From assembly GCF_003576645.1 (NCBI RefSeq), contig NC_044920.1:4787423-4851422 (forward strand): 64,000 bases of DNA, in the 5' to 3' direction. The position numbers and the translations under genes are program-made. Below are positions 40,011 to 51,822 of the stretch, piece after piece. Under the pieces are notes generated by a model. That model worked only from the letters and a program-made list of their open reading frames with translations, was not told the DNA's origin and searched no databases. Source of the DNA: Ipomoea triloba (taxonomy: Eukaryota > Streptophyta > Magnoliopsida > Solanales > Convolvulaceae). Numbering within the stretch: the first letter of the stretch is position 1; each line of letters opens with the position of its first letter.

Positions 40011-43000
40011 ATGGATATGAAAGAAGTGATGTTGTGTTGCTTCATGCTCTTCCTCTATTCATGCACTTCTGCAACCTCTTCTCTAAATAGCATATCCTGT
40101 TCTGCTTCAGGTATGTATGTATGTATGTTAATTGTTGAATTTCACTTCAATTATACATCTAATTACTCTATTGCTTCCTTAATTTTCTTTTAATTGTTCT
40201 CTTAATTTCATGAAATTAAGTGATTAAATTTACATTTACCTTCTCCTGCACGTACTACTCTATATGTTTAATTGATACTCTTATGTTGAAAGAAAGAAGC
40301 AGATTAAAACTTTGTAATTTCAAGAAAAGGATAATAATTTTTTTTTAAATCAACGCATCAATAATTTTCTTGCTTGTTTCTCAAAAAAATAATTTTCTTG
40401 CTGCTCAAAAGAGCATCCAAAGTTCTAAAAACCCCAAAATGAGATTGTGACAGGCGGAAAGAAAAAAATAAATAAATAAAACAAAAAAAAATCAGAAAAT
40501 AAGCTCATTTGGCATGTCAAGTACAGTAAGCGCATCAACTCGTCTTTTCTTAAAAAAAAAACAGAAAAGAAAAATCACAAAATATCAGAAAAAAACCCAA
40601 AATAATACTATCTCAACTTCTTCTCTCTCATATTATAATGTACGGAGTAGTATCTATTCATCTCAACCTATTAAAGCACAAAGAGGAGGTCACAAAAGTA
40701 TCATTAAGCTACAGCTCCTCCAAGCTACCTGACATCTACTATTTTGGCTTAATTATCTTTACATTATAAATTTACCACAATTTATAATGTAAAAGAATTC
40801 GTTGGTGTTGCTTTTTTTTTTTTTCTTTTTCTTTTTTAAATTCTTTGGTGTTGCTTTTAATCGTGCCTCCTTTCAAAACATTAATAGGTAGATTTAGAAT
40901 ATTTAAGACATATCAATCGAGTTCAAAATTGAAAAGAAAAAATTTAAGTGGACAAAAATGTCATTTAATCGTGTCTCCCATTGAATTTGCTCAGATCAAC
41001 GGTTGAAAATTAATGAAGATTGGAAAAATTGTAGGGGCATTTTGATAATTTTTTGCATCATGTATATTTCGGTAGTGCACTAAATGCTGGGGTGTGGTGC
41101 ACTTATTAGTGCTCTGTAGTGCACTTTAGAGTGAACTATGGCGTACCACAAAGTGCTAGTCTGTGCTACACTAATGAGAAAACGCGATGACGTTTTTGTA
41201 ATTCCATTCACCATGTATATTTCGGTCGTGCACTAAGTGCTGGGGTGTGGTGCACTTATGAGTGCTCTGTGGTGTACTTTTGACTTAACTGTGGTGTACC
41301 ACAAAGTGCTGGTATGTGATGTACTAGTGAAAAATTCGGTGACATTTTGATAATTTATTGCCCCATGCATATTTCGGTAGTGCACTTAGCGCTTGAGTGT
41401 GGTGCACTTGTGCATGATTTGTGGTACATCTATGATTATCATGTGATGCACTAGGAGTAGATTAGATGTACCACTGAGCAATGTAAATGCACTAGGTCGG
41501 ATAACCGCACGGGAAGAGCTGACATCATATGAACCAGGCCTTATATATATGTGTGTGTGTATATTGGATCAAATGAGAACAAGTCCTTAGAGCATTCTCA
41601 ATAACACTAGTTTTTGCACAAGCTTTTAGGTTCCAAGTAGGAAAGAGAAAATGAGAGGGAGATAAAAAAAAAAAAAAAAAACAAAACAAAATCTGAAAAA
41701 AAATTGAAAAAAAAAAGCTCCAAAGTCACTCGCTTAGCGGGCACGTGGAGTGCACATGCCCAGCTGGGTACTTGTTGTGTGCCTCACGCGACCAGGAGGC
41801 AGCTTTCATTGATTTGGTGGGGTCCACAATTCTGACAAAAACAAAGGTTCTCCTGCAAAGACCCAAAATATTTTCTATCCTCTGTCTCTCTCTTTCACAT
41901 AGGATTAGATATCCTAAAAAATCACCCCAAAATCTCTACTGGGGATGCTCCTATGAGATAAATAAGAACCAATCTCAACCTTTAATTTAGAAAAATCATA
42001 CGGATCACATCAAATTTTGTTTAAAAAATGAGCTGGCATTTTCGTAATTTTCACCAACTTTACTATGCAAATTTGAACACTAAAATCTGTAATTCTCAGA
42101 CTTTTCCATGTTTTCACATTTAATTTTAACATTTTGCACATTTAGTATTAACATTTTGCATGTTAAGTATTAAAAGATCGCACTTAGCTTACAACAATGA
42201 GAAAGTGCATTGCACTTAGGGTTTCAATTTTAAAGTTTATGACTGAGTTTTTAGATTTTATTTGGTTTAGTGATTCACTTTTTACTGCTTAAGGTCTAGT
42301 ATTTACAGTTTATGTTTAAAATTTAACTTTTTTGTTGATTTTATAAAATTTATCAGGTTTGCATATTTAGTTTTTAAAGATTGTAGATTTTAGTGTTCAA
42401 GTTTGCATAGTAAAATTTGTGATAATTATAAAAATGTCACCACATTTAAAAAAAAAATTTGATTAGATCTATCCAATTTTTTCAAATGTAAGATTTTTTA
42501 TTGGTTCTTATTTACTCTACTAAAAACTTTTTCTCATTTGATCCAATACCTATATATAATCACACAACAATCACTTTATAACATGACAAAATGTTAGATA
42601 CTCTTTTTTTATAAATTTAAATTTAAAATTTTCTTTTTTTTTAATCTTTAATCTTATATGGAATCTTTAATCTTATGTGGTATGTAGTGATTGTCTAATT
42701 AGTAGTAAAAGCAGAGTTGTGTAGTATGGTCCGTATGGACAATATTTATTCTATAATTATCTTTACCTTATAAATTTACAACAATCTATAATATATGAAA
42801 ATTTTTTGGCTTCGATTTTAATCGTGTCTCCTTTCTAATATAAATAGATTTCGAATATTTACGTCATATCAATTTAGTTTAGAATAGGAAATTAAAATAT
42901 GAATAGACAAAAATGTTACTTCGTATTTCTATTTCATAATTTGGCAAGGCGGCACTAGACAAAGCAACGAGCACACACATAGGGTGAGTTTAAATGAGAA

Positions 43001-44229
43001 CAACACCTTTCGTAAAAAGTGAGGACAAATCTCAACCGTTCATTAGGGTATATAAATTTTTGAGAATTTAATAATAATAATAAAAAACATGGTCACCTGT
43101 ATTAACAACTTTCTTTTTTTTTTTTCCTTATTTTTTAGTAGCCCTCCGCCGTTGATCGATACAAATAAATGGATTATATCATTCCTCAATTTTACCTAAG
43201 AGCATATTTTACATGAACCCAATATATTTTTCATTGAGATATACACACATACTTTTCCTTGTTTTCTCAAATGAAAGAAATAACAAAACACATATCTAGG
43301 ATTTTTCTTTTAGAGAATTGTTTATTAGAAGTTGAAGGTTTTGTTCAATGTATTGTTTATGGGTGTGAGAGTGAAATGCAGCCCGGGCATTGTGGCTGCA
43401 ATGCAGCCCCCTATTTTGGTTTGATTCCATTCAGTAATGAATAATTGTATGAGAATTATACACTTTGGTGAGACAAGTATTGAACCATTTTTATATTTGG
43501 TATTTTATTATTCAACTTTTCACATTTGATACCATACTTTTAAAATATTCTCACATTTAGTTCCCTGACTTAATTTCATAATAACTAAATTAAATTATGA
43601 ATTACGCAAGTTACTTATCTGTAAGGACGCCAACTTTTTTTGAAAATAAGTAACTTTTATAGCGCATGATTTCATTAGGTTGTTGATGATCAAAAATTAC
43701 GACGGAGGGTCTAAGTGTAGCAATGTTTAAAAACTCTTATACCAAATATAAAAAAATTAATAGTCAACGACCAAATATAAAAATGATTTAATAGTCATGA
43801 ATTAAAAGTGAAATTCTCGAGTTAATGTTAGAATACTTGTATAATTAAATGTTGTGTATTTGCATCTATGCTACAGTTGATATGCAGGCAAGGATGGAAA
43901 ACAAAGTAGGAAGTGAAGGCCAAGCCAACAACAATAATTACAACAGTACAATTAGAAGAAGCATAGGAGAGGAGATGAAGAATGGGCATGGAGGAGTGGG
44001 TGGCGGCCAAGGTGGCTCGGCCGGCGGCTACGGCGGAGATAATGGGTCACACCAGCCGGGGTCTTCAAACGTTATACCCATCTACGCCGCCAATTCCCAC
44101 CACAATCCCCATCACGGAAAAGGATCAGCCTCCACCATCACCAAACTATGCCCATGGGTTCAAGCTCTATTTGCAACTCTTTTGCTACTGTTTCTTGGAT
44201 CCGGGTTTAGCCCAGTTGTCCGAATTTGA
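40011..44229 (+). CDS. Two-exon gene: small secreted Gly/His-rich protein, 150 aa
   Basis: Exon 1 is 40011-40110 and exon 2 is 43877-44229. The donor CTTCAG|GTATGT and acceptor TATGCTACAG|TT agree in phase (one base of the split codon in exon 1, two in exon 2), giving 453 coding bases with no stop before the TGA. The N-terminus MDMKEVMLCCFMLFLYSCTS is a convincing signal peptide. The middle is polar with NNNNYNSTIRRS and a GGVGGGQGGSAGGYGG stretch, then a His/Asn-rich part. The C-terminus has a hydrophobic segment WVQALFATLLLLFL and a ten-residue tail, so it may be membrane-held. No family recognised. The 3.77-kb intron holds several repeats. Extra internal exons cannot be excluded. Confidence 0.65.
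41035..41490 (+). repeat. Tandem repeat, about 153 bp x 3, inside the intron
   Basis: Units start GCATTTTGATAATTTTTTGC, GACGTTTTTGTAATTCC and GACATTTTGATAATTTATTG; the shared word TGTATATTTCGGT (or TGCATATTTCGGT) lies at about 41061, 41214 and 41366. Each unit holds several GTGCACT / AAGTGC words. Divergence is about 15-25%. No coding potential. Confidence 0.85.
41563..42547. mobile_element. Element with inverted ends, carrying a nested MITE
   Basis: TTGGATCAAATGAGAAC at 41563 is inverted at 42531-42547 (TTTCTCATTTGATCCAA). Further in, AAATAAGAACCAAT (about 41957) is inverted at 42500-42513. The left arm is interrupted at about 41591-41951 by a separate element with ends GAGCATTCTCAATAA and CTGGGGATGCTC, a common plant MITE end type. 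No transposase in either. Confidence 0.65.
42548..43850. other. Remaining intron sequence
   Basis: AT-rich. A stretch near 42715-42900 resembles 40740-40950 (TTATCTTTACATTATAAATTTACAACAATTTA-type text, then TTAATCGTGTCTCC), an internal duplication of about 200 bp within the intron. No exon-like signal is clear. Confidence 0.5.
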
Positions 44230-44426
44230 ATTTTCACACTGTTTCCTTTTGTTAATGTAGCCCTTTGATTGTATGGCAATTAGCAATAATACACAGGGTG
44301 TATGAATGTATAATGGATCTAGGTATATGAATGTATAATGGATCTGGGTACATTTGGAAGAACAATTAAAGTAACGTAGCAGTGGAGCGGCTTATCAGGA
44401 CATTTGAGTCAAAGTATGAATATTTA

Positions 44427-44856
44427 GAGTTTATTAACGAAATAGTCCGTCGACTATTGCGAAATTACCAATTTAGTCCTCGACAATTTTTTGTGCTCAA
44501 TTAAATCCCTAGACTTTGAAAATTTTTACCATTTTAGTCCTCTATTTATTTTGTCGTTAAGCATCCGTTAAACCAGGACCAAATTGGTAATTTTGCTATA
44601 GTCAAGGGTCCAAATTTGTAATTAATTTTTCACTGAAATGGTCCCTTGACTATAGCAAAATTACCAATTTGGTCCCTTGATTATAGCAAAATTACTAATT
44701 TGGTCCTGATTTTAACAGATGTTTAACGGCAAAATAAACGGAGGACCAAATTGGTTAAAATTTCCAAAGTCGAGGGACTTAATTGTGCACGAAAAATTAT
44801 CGAGGACCAAATTGATAATTTTGCAATAGTGGAGGGACCATTTTAGTAATAAACTC
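44427..44856. mobile_element. Mutator-like foldback MITE, 430 bp, 9-bp target duplication
   Basis: GAATATTTA at 44418-44426 and 44857-44865 flanks ends GAGTTTATTAACGAAA and TTTTAGTAATAAACTC. The arms are inverted over most of the element, with CAAATTGGTAATTTTGC-type text in both. It lies just downstream of the secreted-protein gene. Confidence 0.92.
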
Positions 44857-45204
44857 GAATATTTATCTTAGTCTCCCGTCTTTCTATGATTCCTCTGGTA
44901 TATATATATCCCTCTGTTAATACAATTTAGAATTCTCATCATATAACTTAGCTAACGGATATCAGACAACTTAACAACATGATTAAGAAGTTAACTCTTC
45001 TTACCATTACCATCACCAACACGAAGTGTATCACTCCCAAATACCAATATACTCCTTGAAAGTAGATAGGGCTGTAATATCTGGAGTCACATAGTTGGTA
45101 GCCCCAGTAGTGTTAGGGACCCATACTTGAGATTTTGAGAACCATTAACATCACCTTGATATGTTAGGTTTGCTTGGGGAAGAAAATAATCATTATATTC
45201 CTAC

Positions 45205-45445
45205 CCGGGTTATACAGGGCTCTATTACATTGTAGTATCTGTTCGTACATACTAGAGTCAATTTCGCTCTATTACATTGTAGTATCTGTTCGTACATACT
45301 AGAGTCAATTTCGATATCTCCTCCACTGAGGATGTTCGTACATACTAGAGTCAATTTCGATATCTCCTCCACTGAGGATCGAACTCATGACCTTTCATTT
45401 GAGGGAGGCCACTACATGCCATTTGAGCACAAGGTGCTTGGCGGG
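45205..45445 (-). mobile_element. tRNA-derived SINE with internal tandem duplications
   Basis: On the minus strand a box-B-like GAGTTCGATCCTCAG is at about 45370-45384, followed by a 3' part shared with 27980-28138. The 3' part is expanded: GTAGTATCTGTTCGTACATA occurs twice (45232, 45280), and GTACATACTAGAGTCAATTT three times (45252, 45293, 45340). Confidence 0.65.
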
Positions 45446-45511
45446 GTCAGGAGGTTTAATTTGCATGATTTTTGAAGAACCACATACCATACCATCATAA
45501 TTGCAATTAGT

Positions 45512-45728
45512 GCCCGTAAGGGCAGCTCAAGTGGTAAGAGAGTTACACCTGCAGCCGAGAGGTCGTGGGTTCGAACCTCAAGCCCTTGAGTTTGTGCCGG
45601 TCAGCTATGGGTAACCTAGGCTGATTTACCTCCTTGTGGCTCTTTGCCGGCTAGGGTCACAGGGCGAGGGCTTTACCCACATACTCACATAGTGAGGAGT
45701 GGGGTTTACCTCGTTAATAAATAAATAA
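45512..45728 (+). mobile_element. Full-length tRNA-derived SINE, 15-bp target duplication
   Basis: ATAATTGCAATTAGT at 45497-45511 and 45729-45743 flanks 217 bp. It has box A GGCAGCTCAAGTGGTAAGAG at 45531, box B GTGGGTTCGAACCTC at 45575, a non-tRNA body and an AATAAATAAATA tail. The box spacing is right for internal polymerase III promoters. The truncated copy at 20640-20753 is the same family. Not a functional tRNA: no cloverleaf beyond the boxes. Confidence 0.95.
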
Positions 45729-45781
45729 ATAATTGCAATTAGTCATTTTTTTTACATCCTTGTAATTTGAACTTACTTTTC

Positions 45782-45819
45782 AATAATAATAATAATAATA
45801 ATAATAACAACAACAACAA
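45782..45819. repeat. (AAT)n(AAC)n microsatellite
   Basis: Eight AAT units followed by five AAC units. The Asn-rich open frame over it is an artefact. Confidence 0.95.
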
Positions 45820-47150
45820 CAGAGCAACCTTTGTTTTTCCTCCTCTCATTCATAAGCATCTGGAATCCAATAAAGACAACATATTGCTAACCAATCTCAA
45901 TAATAAAAGCCTAGTGTTTTTCGAAGAAGAGATCATAGGACCATTTCAGCACTTAAAATGTCAAATTGATACATTAAAGAATGAAAATAATTAAGAAAAG
46001 AGAACTTTATCAACTTGCACATGGAACCAAAAGCTCTACCACATCAACTTCATCTACAACAAAAAACCAAAACTTTTTAAATTTTTCAACAACAAATGAT
46101 GAAAAAAAAACTTGTAAATTATAGCAGATGTAGCCAAACTACAAATAGATATAGATAGAAAAGATAAATTGAAACGCCAACAATATCAAATCCATACAAC
46201 ATAGTAACTTCTTCAGGATGGTGATCCTTCCTAATGTTCCCATCCAATGAGCAAGTCTCAACTTCATTACTAGAATGGGGAAATAAGAACATACAAGGAA
46301 CGGATGGCACATAATAGCCTCTAATGAGCAAAAACAACATCAATATCATTTGATTTTTGTTATACTAAAATTATAAATCTTAAATCCACTTGTGTTGATT
46401 CAAATTACATGTAATGCATGTTTTTATTGTTATATGTTATTTATATTCTGTATTCTATTTAAGAAACATTAATGATCACCTGAAACATATAGATCTGTTA
46501 ACTTTGCATACTACTAATATGTGAAACCATAAGTATAACAGTATGATTTGAAATCTTGTCTCATTTCAATCTTATTAGTGATAAAGCCATTATTTTTTAC
46601 AATCTCCTGACTTAACATACATGTTGTCAATCTCGCCAGTGGTTATATTATTTTTTTTATAATGATAGATTTCTACAAATATACAAAGGATATGCAGAGT
46701 GTATTATGTAGTCATGGGTTTTTCCACAAACATAATTGGATGAATAAAAGCAGCACTATCAAAATTACTTTTTATTTGACAATTTTTATTATATTAACCA
46801 ACATGTGTCACTTATACTGAGACCAATTTGCATATAATAAATAAATTTTTTTCATGATAATCTTCCAGAATTGTCATTGTTTTGCATGATATGTGGATGG
46901 GTAAGTGGGTAACTACTTATCTGAATTATAAATTATCTTTGATTAATTTATTGTTAGTCTTGGTTATTGTATATAAACCATTAGTCTTGGGGATTGTATA
47001 AGTTATTGAATATTATATTGTATAAGAATTTCCTGTTATGGAAAGGGATTTTGGGTGAGATAATTTGACAATTTATTTTTAGCATGACATTTTGTTTTTT
47101 ATATATTTATAGATATAATAAGGATAATTGGGCTAATTATTTAGAATTAA
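45820..47150. other. Intergenic DNA, no gene seen
   Basis: AT-rich; short open frames lack recognisable domains. Leads into the STIP1-like pseudogene. Confidence 0.6.
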
Positions 47151-47179
47151 TTAGGCTCTTTAATCTCAATGTAATAAGG

Positions 47180-49088
47180 AATAGGAGACAATCTAGGATT
47201 TCTGGGAAGAATGAACAAGGTATCACAGCTCCTATTGAATCAAAGTTGCGGCCCAAGAACATGGGAATGGGTTTCAATGACTACAAATTAAAGAGACTAA
47301 TGTGCCAACACTTCAACAATCGGAAGCAAAGTCTGCCCCTCTTCCTGTCCACAAAAGAGACAAGCCCTGGCTAAAGCAAGTTTCAAAAAAGAAGGTTTAC
47401 ATAAAGTAGAAGAATTGCTGGCCAGGAAGCAAGAGCAGGGTCATGACCTTGTTCAAAAGGTGTTTGATATGAGGGGTCCACAAGTTCGGGTGCTGACAAA
47501 CCTGGAGAACTTAAATGCGGAAGCAAGGGAAAACGATATTCCTATGCCTGAATTTCAGCACGATTTCGAGTTGTTTGTTGATTTAGCAGAGCTTGACTTT
47601 CAAAAAATTGATCGAATTTGAGAAATTAGAGGGAGACATTGGTTGCTTTGCAGAAAGAGAAGGAGAAACTCCCAGCTGAGGTAGTTCACCAGAAAAGGCA
47701 ATTTAAAAATATGGAATACATTATGAATGAATTGGACCGGATAGATAAAGAGAGTAAAGAGGGTACATTGACTCTTGACGTACTCACTTGTGAACTCGTT
47801 TATGAAATTGCAACAACTTTATGCTGATGATTATAAACATTTTAACTTGTCATCCATAGCGTGCTCGCATGCTTTGCCCCTGTTTATTAGAGTATTTCAG
47901 GGATGAGACCCATTTCAAAATTGTTTCAATTCCTCATGGAAGAATATGTTGCAAGACAACTCATCTCTTTATTCTCAGCTGTTCATGGAAGCAGTTTTTC
48001 CTGCTAGCTATAAGAATATCTGGGACCAATACTTAATTGGCAGGTTTGGGATCCAGAACCCATGCTTGGATTTTTGGATTCCTGGGAGAAGTGGTTGCCT
48101 CACACCATTCTGGATAACATTGTTTTGCCAAAATTAGTAGCTGCTGTGGATTCGTGGGATCCCCGTCGAGAGACAATTCCAATCCATTCTTGGATTCATC
48201 CTTGGCTGCCCTTGTTGGGACAGAAGCTGCAAACATGCTATCACACTATACGTTAGTTAGTTGCAGATTGGAAAGTGTACTTCATGCTTGGCATCCAAGT
48301 GATATCTCTCATCACTGTTGCAAAAATCCCCGCCTAGGGGCTAGGCGCTCCTAGACCGAGGCGAATTGCTCCCTAAGCGTCCGCCTAGGTGGCCGGCCAC
48401 CTAACACCTAACTCGGCCGACTGGGCCGAGTTGGCGGCCGACTAGGCCGAATTTGGCCGAGTTAACTCGCCCAACTCGGCAGAGTTAGCCGAGTTAACTC
48501 GAGCGATTAGGCCTTGTTAATTTTATTATTATATTTATATATATTTAAATTTATTTATTTATATAAGTAAGAGAAGTAAGAGATATATATATAATATATA
48601 TAATAAAATATATGACATACACCCACACACATGAATTAATTTATTGTTTTTATAGGTCGCCGCCTAAAACCGCCTAGGCGCCGTCCAGACCGCTTAGGCG
48701 CTAGGCGCTAGTCTACCAGTCGACTAGCGCCTAGCGCCTACTGCAACCATGCTCTGCATACTACATATTGTCACCTTGGAAAACTGTGTTCTATCCAAGC
48801 AGCTGGGAAAAAATGATGGCAAGATTTATTGTCCCAAAGTTGCTGGTTATCATGCATGAATTTCAAGTAAACCCAGCCAATTCAATCAGAACCTTGATCA
48901 GTTTTACTGGGTCCCAACATGGGCTACTGCTATTCCCATTCATCACATGCTTCCACTTGTGGACACTTTCTTCAGTTTTATACCATTGGTTGTGTTCAAA
49001 TCCAAACTTTGAACAAGTTACAAAATGGTTTTTAGGTGGGAAAGAACTTTTGCCACCTAAACTTTTTGCAAAATGGCTTTGGTAGCAT
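47180..49088 (+). pseudogene. Degraded copy of STIP1/TFIP11 (spliceosome disassembly factor)
   Basis: Frame fragments follow the plant STIP1-like (TFIP11, yeast Ntr1) protein in order. The G-patch end KNEQGITAPIESKLRPKNMG is near 47205. [20 protein letters not shown] and [13 protein letters not shown] follow at 47415-47621, VALQKEKEKL at 47639, the [28 protein letters not shown] region at 48140-48240, and LSPWKTVFYPSSWEKMMARF IVPKLL near 48770. The end is LLPP-like text near 49060. Functional family members help the DEAH helicase Prp43 take spliceosomes apart. This copy lacks the N-terminus before the G-patch and has at least five frame breaks. A 430-bp insertion at about 48317-48748 also interrupts it. 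No introns are evident between fragments, which would fit a retrocopy, though the parent gene structure is not known here. Confidence 0.88.
48317..48748. mobile_element. GC-rich MITE-like insertion in the STIP1 pseudogene
   Basis: Interrupts coding text between the WHPSD segment and the ILSPWKTV segment. Ends TGTTGCAAAAATC and TACTGCAACC are partly inverted, and both edges have CGCCTAGGCGC-type words. The centre is AT-rich with a TA tract. A clean target duplication is not visible. CCTAGGCGG-type text also appears at 37505-37670. Confidence 0.65.
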
Positions 49089-49728
49089 AAGCATAATAAT
49101 AGACTCTCTTAATGAGAAGGTATTTGCACAAATTCAGGAAAAATGGTCTCCCATGTGTCTTGAGCTTCTTTTGGAGTTACAAAATCCGAGGCAATGATAA
49201 AGAAAGAAAGTTTATAAATTTTTTTATTATATATTTAGATAATAAAATTAAAGATGAAAGTATAAACAATTTTGATATTTAACAGTATATATGGAGTATT
49301 TATTTGTCCAGCTTTACCTTTCAAGTTCAGGTATAATTTCAATGATTCAATTCAGGAAACTAGAATATTTGTCCAGCTTATTTTTCTGCAAAGGCTAGAA
49401 TTAAGGCACAGTGTTACAAATTTCTCTTTATTGAATGTGAAATTGGGGATTCTTTCTTTTTCCTTGTGCATAGTCTAAGGTCATGCCATTTCATTTGTTT
49501 CATTTCATTTGTGAAATTGGGGTTTGTTAAGCGATTAACATGTCTACTCATAATACTATTCAATGAATGAATAAGGTACCTGCTTAGAGTAGCAACAAAA
49601 TCATCATAACATTAATCCTCAGTGTTACAAATGAGACTATTACAAACATACGAACAATCAGACTCGAATGGTATGATCACGTTCTTGGTTTTTCAACCAA
49701 GAAAGATCAGAGCTTCTTTACATGTAAT
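49089..49728. other. Intergenic DNA, no gene seen
   Basis: AT-rich; 49486-49512 has a short TTTCATTTG duplication. No coding signal. Confidence 0.6.
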
Positions 49729-50162
49729 GTGGTGTTTGGTTGGATGGAAAATATTTTCCATGAAATGAAGGAAAATGTGTTTTTTCATTGTTTGGTTGGA
49801 TGGAAAATGTTTTCTATTGGAACTTGAGTTCCTAAAAGTTGGAGGAAAACAAATTCTTTGCTAGGAGTTTGGTATTTTGTTTTCCAAAGAGTTTGGGAAG
49901 AAAGTATTAAGTAATTGGACAACTTTACCCTCATCAAAATAATATAATAATTTATTATCACTATTAATTGTTAAGGGCATATTGGTCTTTATATTCATAA
50001 TTCCTTAACATTCCAAATCCAACCAAACAATGGAATTCATATTCCCAGTAATTTCTTTTCCACCAACCAAACAATGGAATCTATTTTCCTAATAATTTGT
50101 TTTCCATAGAACATGAATTCCGTTTCCTCCAAATATTTTCCAGCGAACCAAACAAGCTAGCT
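49729..50162. mobile_element. MITE-like element (GTGTTTGGTTGGATGGAAAA ends)
   Basis: The left GTGGTGTTTGGTTGGATGGA and right CAGCGAACCAAACAAGC are roughly inverted, with TTTTCCAT/ATGGAAAA words inside. Similar text occurs at 3970-4160 and 8720-8900. Ends and target duplication are not resolved. Confidence 0.5.
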
Positions 50163-50542
50163 GTAAGAGTTGGTAAATTATTGTGTGAACCATGGTCCAC
50201 ACAGCTGTGTGGACCATACTATTAAATAATGCACATTCAATATAAAAATAATGTACATTCAATTAAGAATGACATTTCTCATTGACAAATTGACATTTCT
50301 CATTGGTGGGGTTGGGATGTTGAGTGCAGTTAAGAAAATCATTATGGGCAAGAACAAATTGACATTTCTCATTCTGAAGAATAGCTCCCTATGCTGCTTT
50401 GTTTAAACATGACCTTGCACTATTGCAGGAGGAAGAACTGTAGTCGTGTTTATTTATTTTTAACATGTAATTTTTTATTTTGTGGTAACTAAGTTGATAA
50501 ATGCAAAAACATAAAAACAAACATCTTTATAAAATTTATATG

Positions 50543-51822
50543 TATTTAAATTTAAATAGGTATACTATACATATTGTAATTTAAGATTTTAAAATAAAAC
50601 TACACTATAAATTGTGTTTTTTCTATTATAATTATACAAAAGAAAACAAAACTAAAAGAAATAAAAATAAAACAAGAAAATATGTGAAAAATTAAAATAT
50701 ATTATCGATCTATTACTGTTTGGATGGAGGGTAAATGCAAATAATGAGAAAAAAAATGATAGAGGAAGGGAAACTTTTGAAAATGAAGAAGATGGGATCT
50801 TTATTTTTTTTATTTTTTATTTTTTAATTTAAATAGAATTAACAGTTATAAACTTATTTTTGAAACGTGGCCTAAAATAGCTTAAAACAAATTATAAAGG
50901 AATAAAGGTCAAATAGGTCACCGAACTACACACGAAACTGCAATTAGGCCATCGAACCCAAAACAATGCAATTAAATTCCTGAACTACACAAATTCATAC
51001 AAATTGACCCAAACTGACTTATTAACTTGAACTTCCGGTTACCAACTTTAAAAATAATATTTTAAAATATTTTAAATAAAATAATTAATTAAAATTTATT
51101 ATTAAAAAAAAACAGGAGCTGTCGGCCGGCTTCGTCTCCATGGTCGGAGACGAAGACCTTCGTCTCCATGGCAGACGAAGGTCTTTGTCTCCATTACCGA
51201 CCTTCGTCTCCGGTCATGGAGACGAAGCCGGTCGGAGACGAAACAGTTCCTTTTTTTTTTTAATAATAAATTTTAATTAATTATTTTATTTAAAATTATT
51301 TTAAAATTTTATTTTTAAAGTTGGTAACCGGAAGATCAAGTCAAACAAGTCACTTTGGATTAATTTGCATGAATTTGTGTAGTTCAGAGACCTAATTGTA
51401 TTGTTTTTGAGTTCGATGGCCTAATTGCATTTTCATGTGTAGTTCGGTGGCCTATTTGACCTTTATTCCTTTATAATTTGTTTTAAGCTATTTTAGGCCA
51501 CGTTTCAAAAATAAGTTTATAACTGTTAATTCTATTTAAATTAAAAAATAAAAAATAAAAAAAATAAAGATCCCATCTTCTTCATTTTCAAAAGTTTCCC
51601 TTCCTCTATCATTTTTTTTTCTCATTATTTGCATTTACCCTCCATCCAAACAGTAATAGATCGATAATATATTTTAATTTTTCACATATTTTTTTTTATT
51701 TCTTTTAGTTTTGTTTTCTTTTGTATAATTATATTAGAAAAAAACACAATTTATAGTATAGTTTTATTTTAAAATCTTAAATTACAATATGTATAATATA
51801 CCTATTTAAATTTAAATATAAT
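50543..51822. mobile_element. Giant foldback element, arms about 620 bp
   Basis: The left arm (from about 50543, ATTTAAATTTAAATAGGTAT) is repeated inverted at the right edge (to about 51822), and the match continues through GATCTATTACTGTTTGGATG, CAAAAGTTTCCCTTCC and GGTCAAATAGGTCACCGAA to a GC-rich centre at about 51115-51250. The centre is itself built of CTTCGTCTCC/GGAGACGAAG words. Arms look over 95% identical. The GGTCAAATAGG text is shared with the Mutator-like MITE at 16429. Target duplication not identified. Any transcript would fold into a very long hairpin. Confidence 0.88.

Noticed and set aside
45531..45590. tRNA-like sequence with box A and box B
   Set aside because: It is the head of a SINE with a 15-bp target duplication and A-rich tail; no full cloverleaf or acceptor stem is visible, so it is not a tRNA gene.
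45781..45994. Poly-Asn protein
   Set aside because: Encoded by an (AAT)n(AAC)n microsatellite; no flanking coding signal.
46119..46349. Minus-strand open frame ending in hydrophobic residues
   Set aside because: AT-rich hydrophobic translation with no promoter, homology or context.
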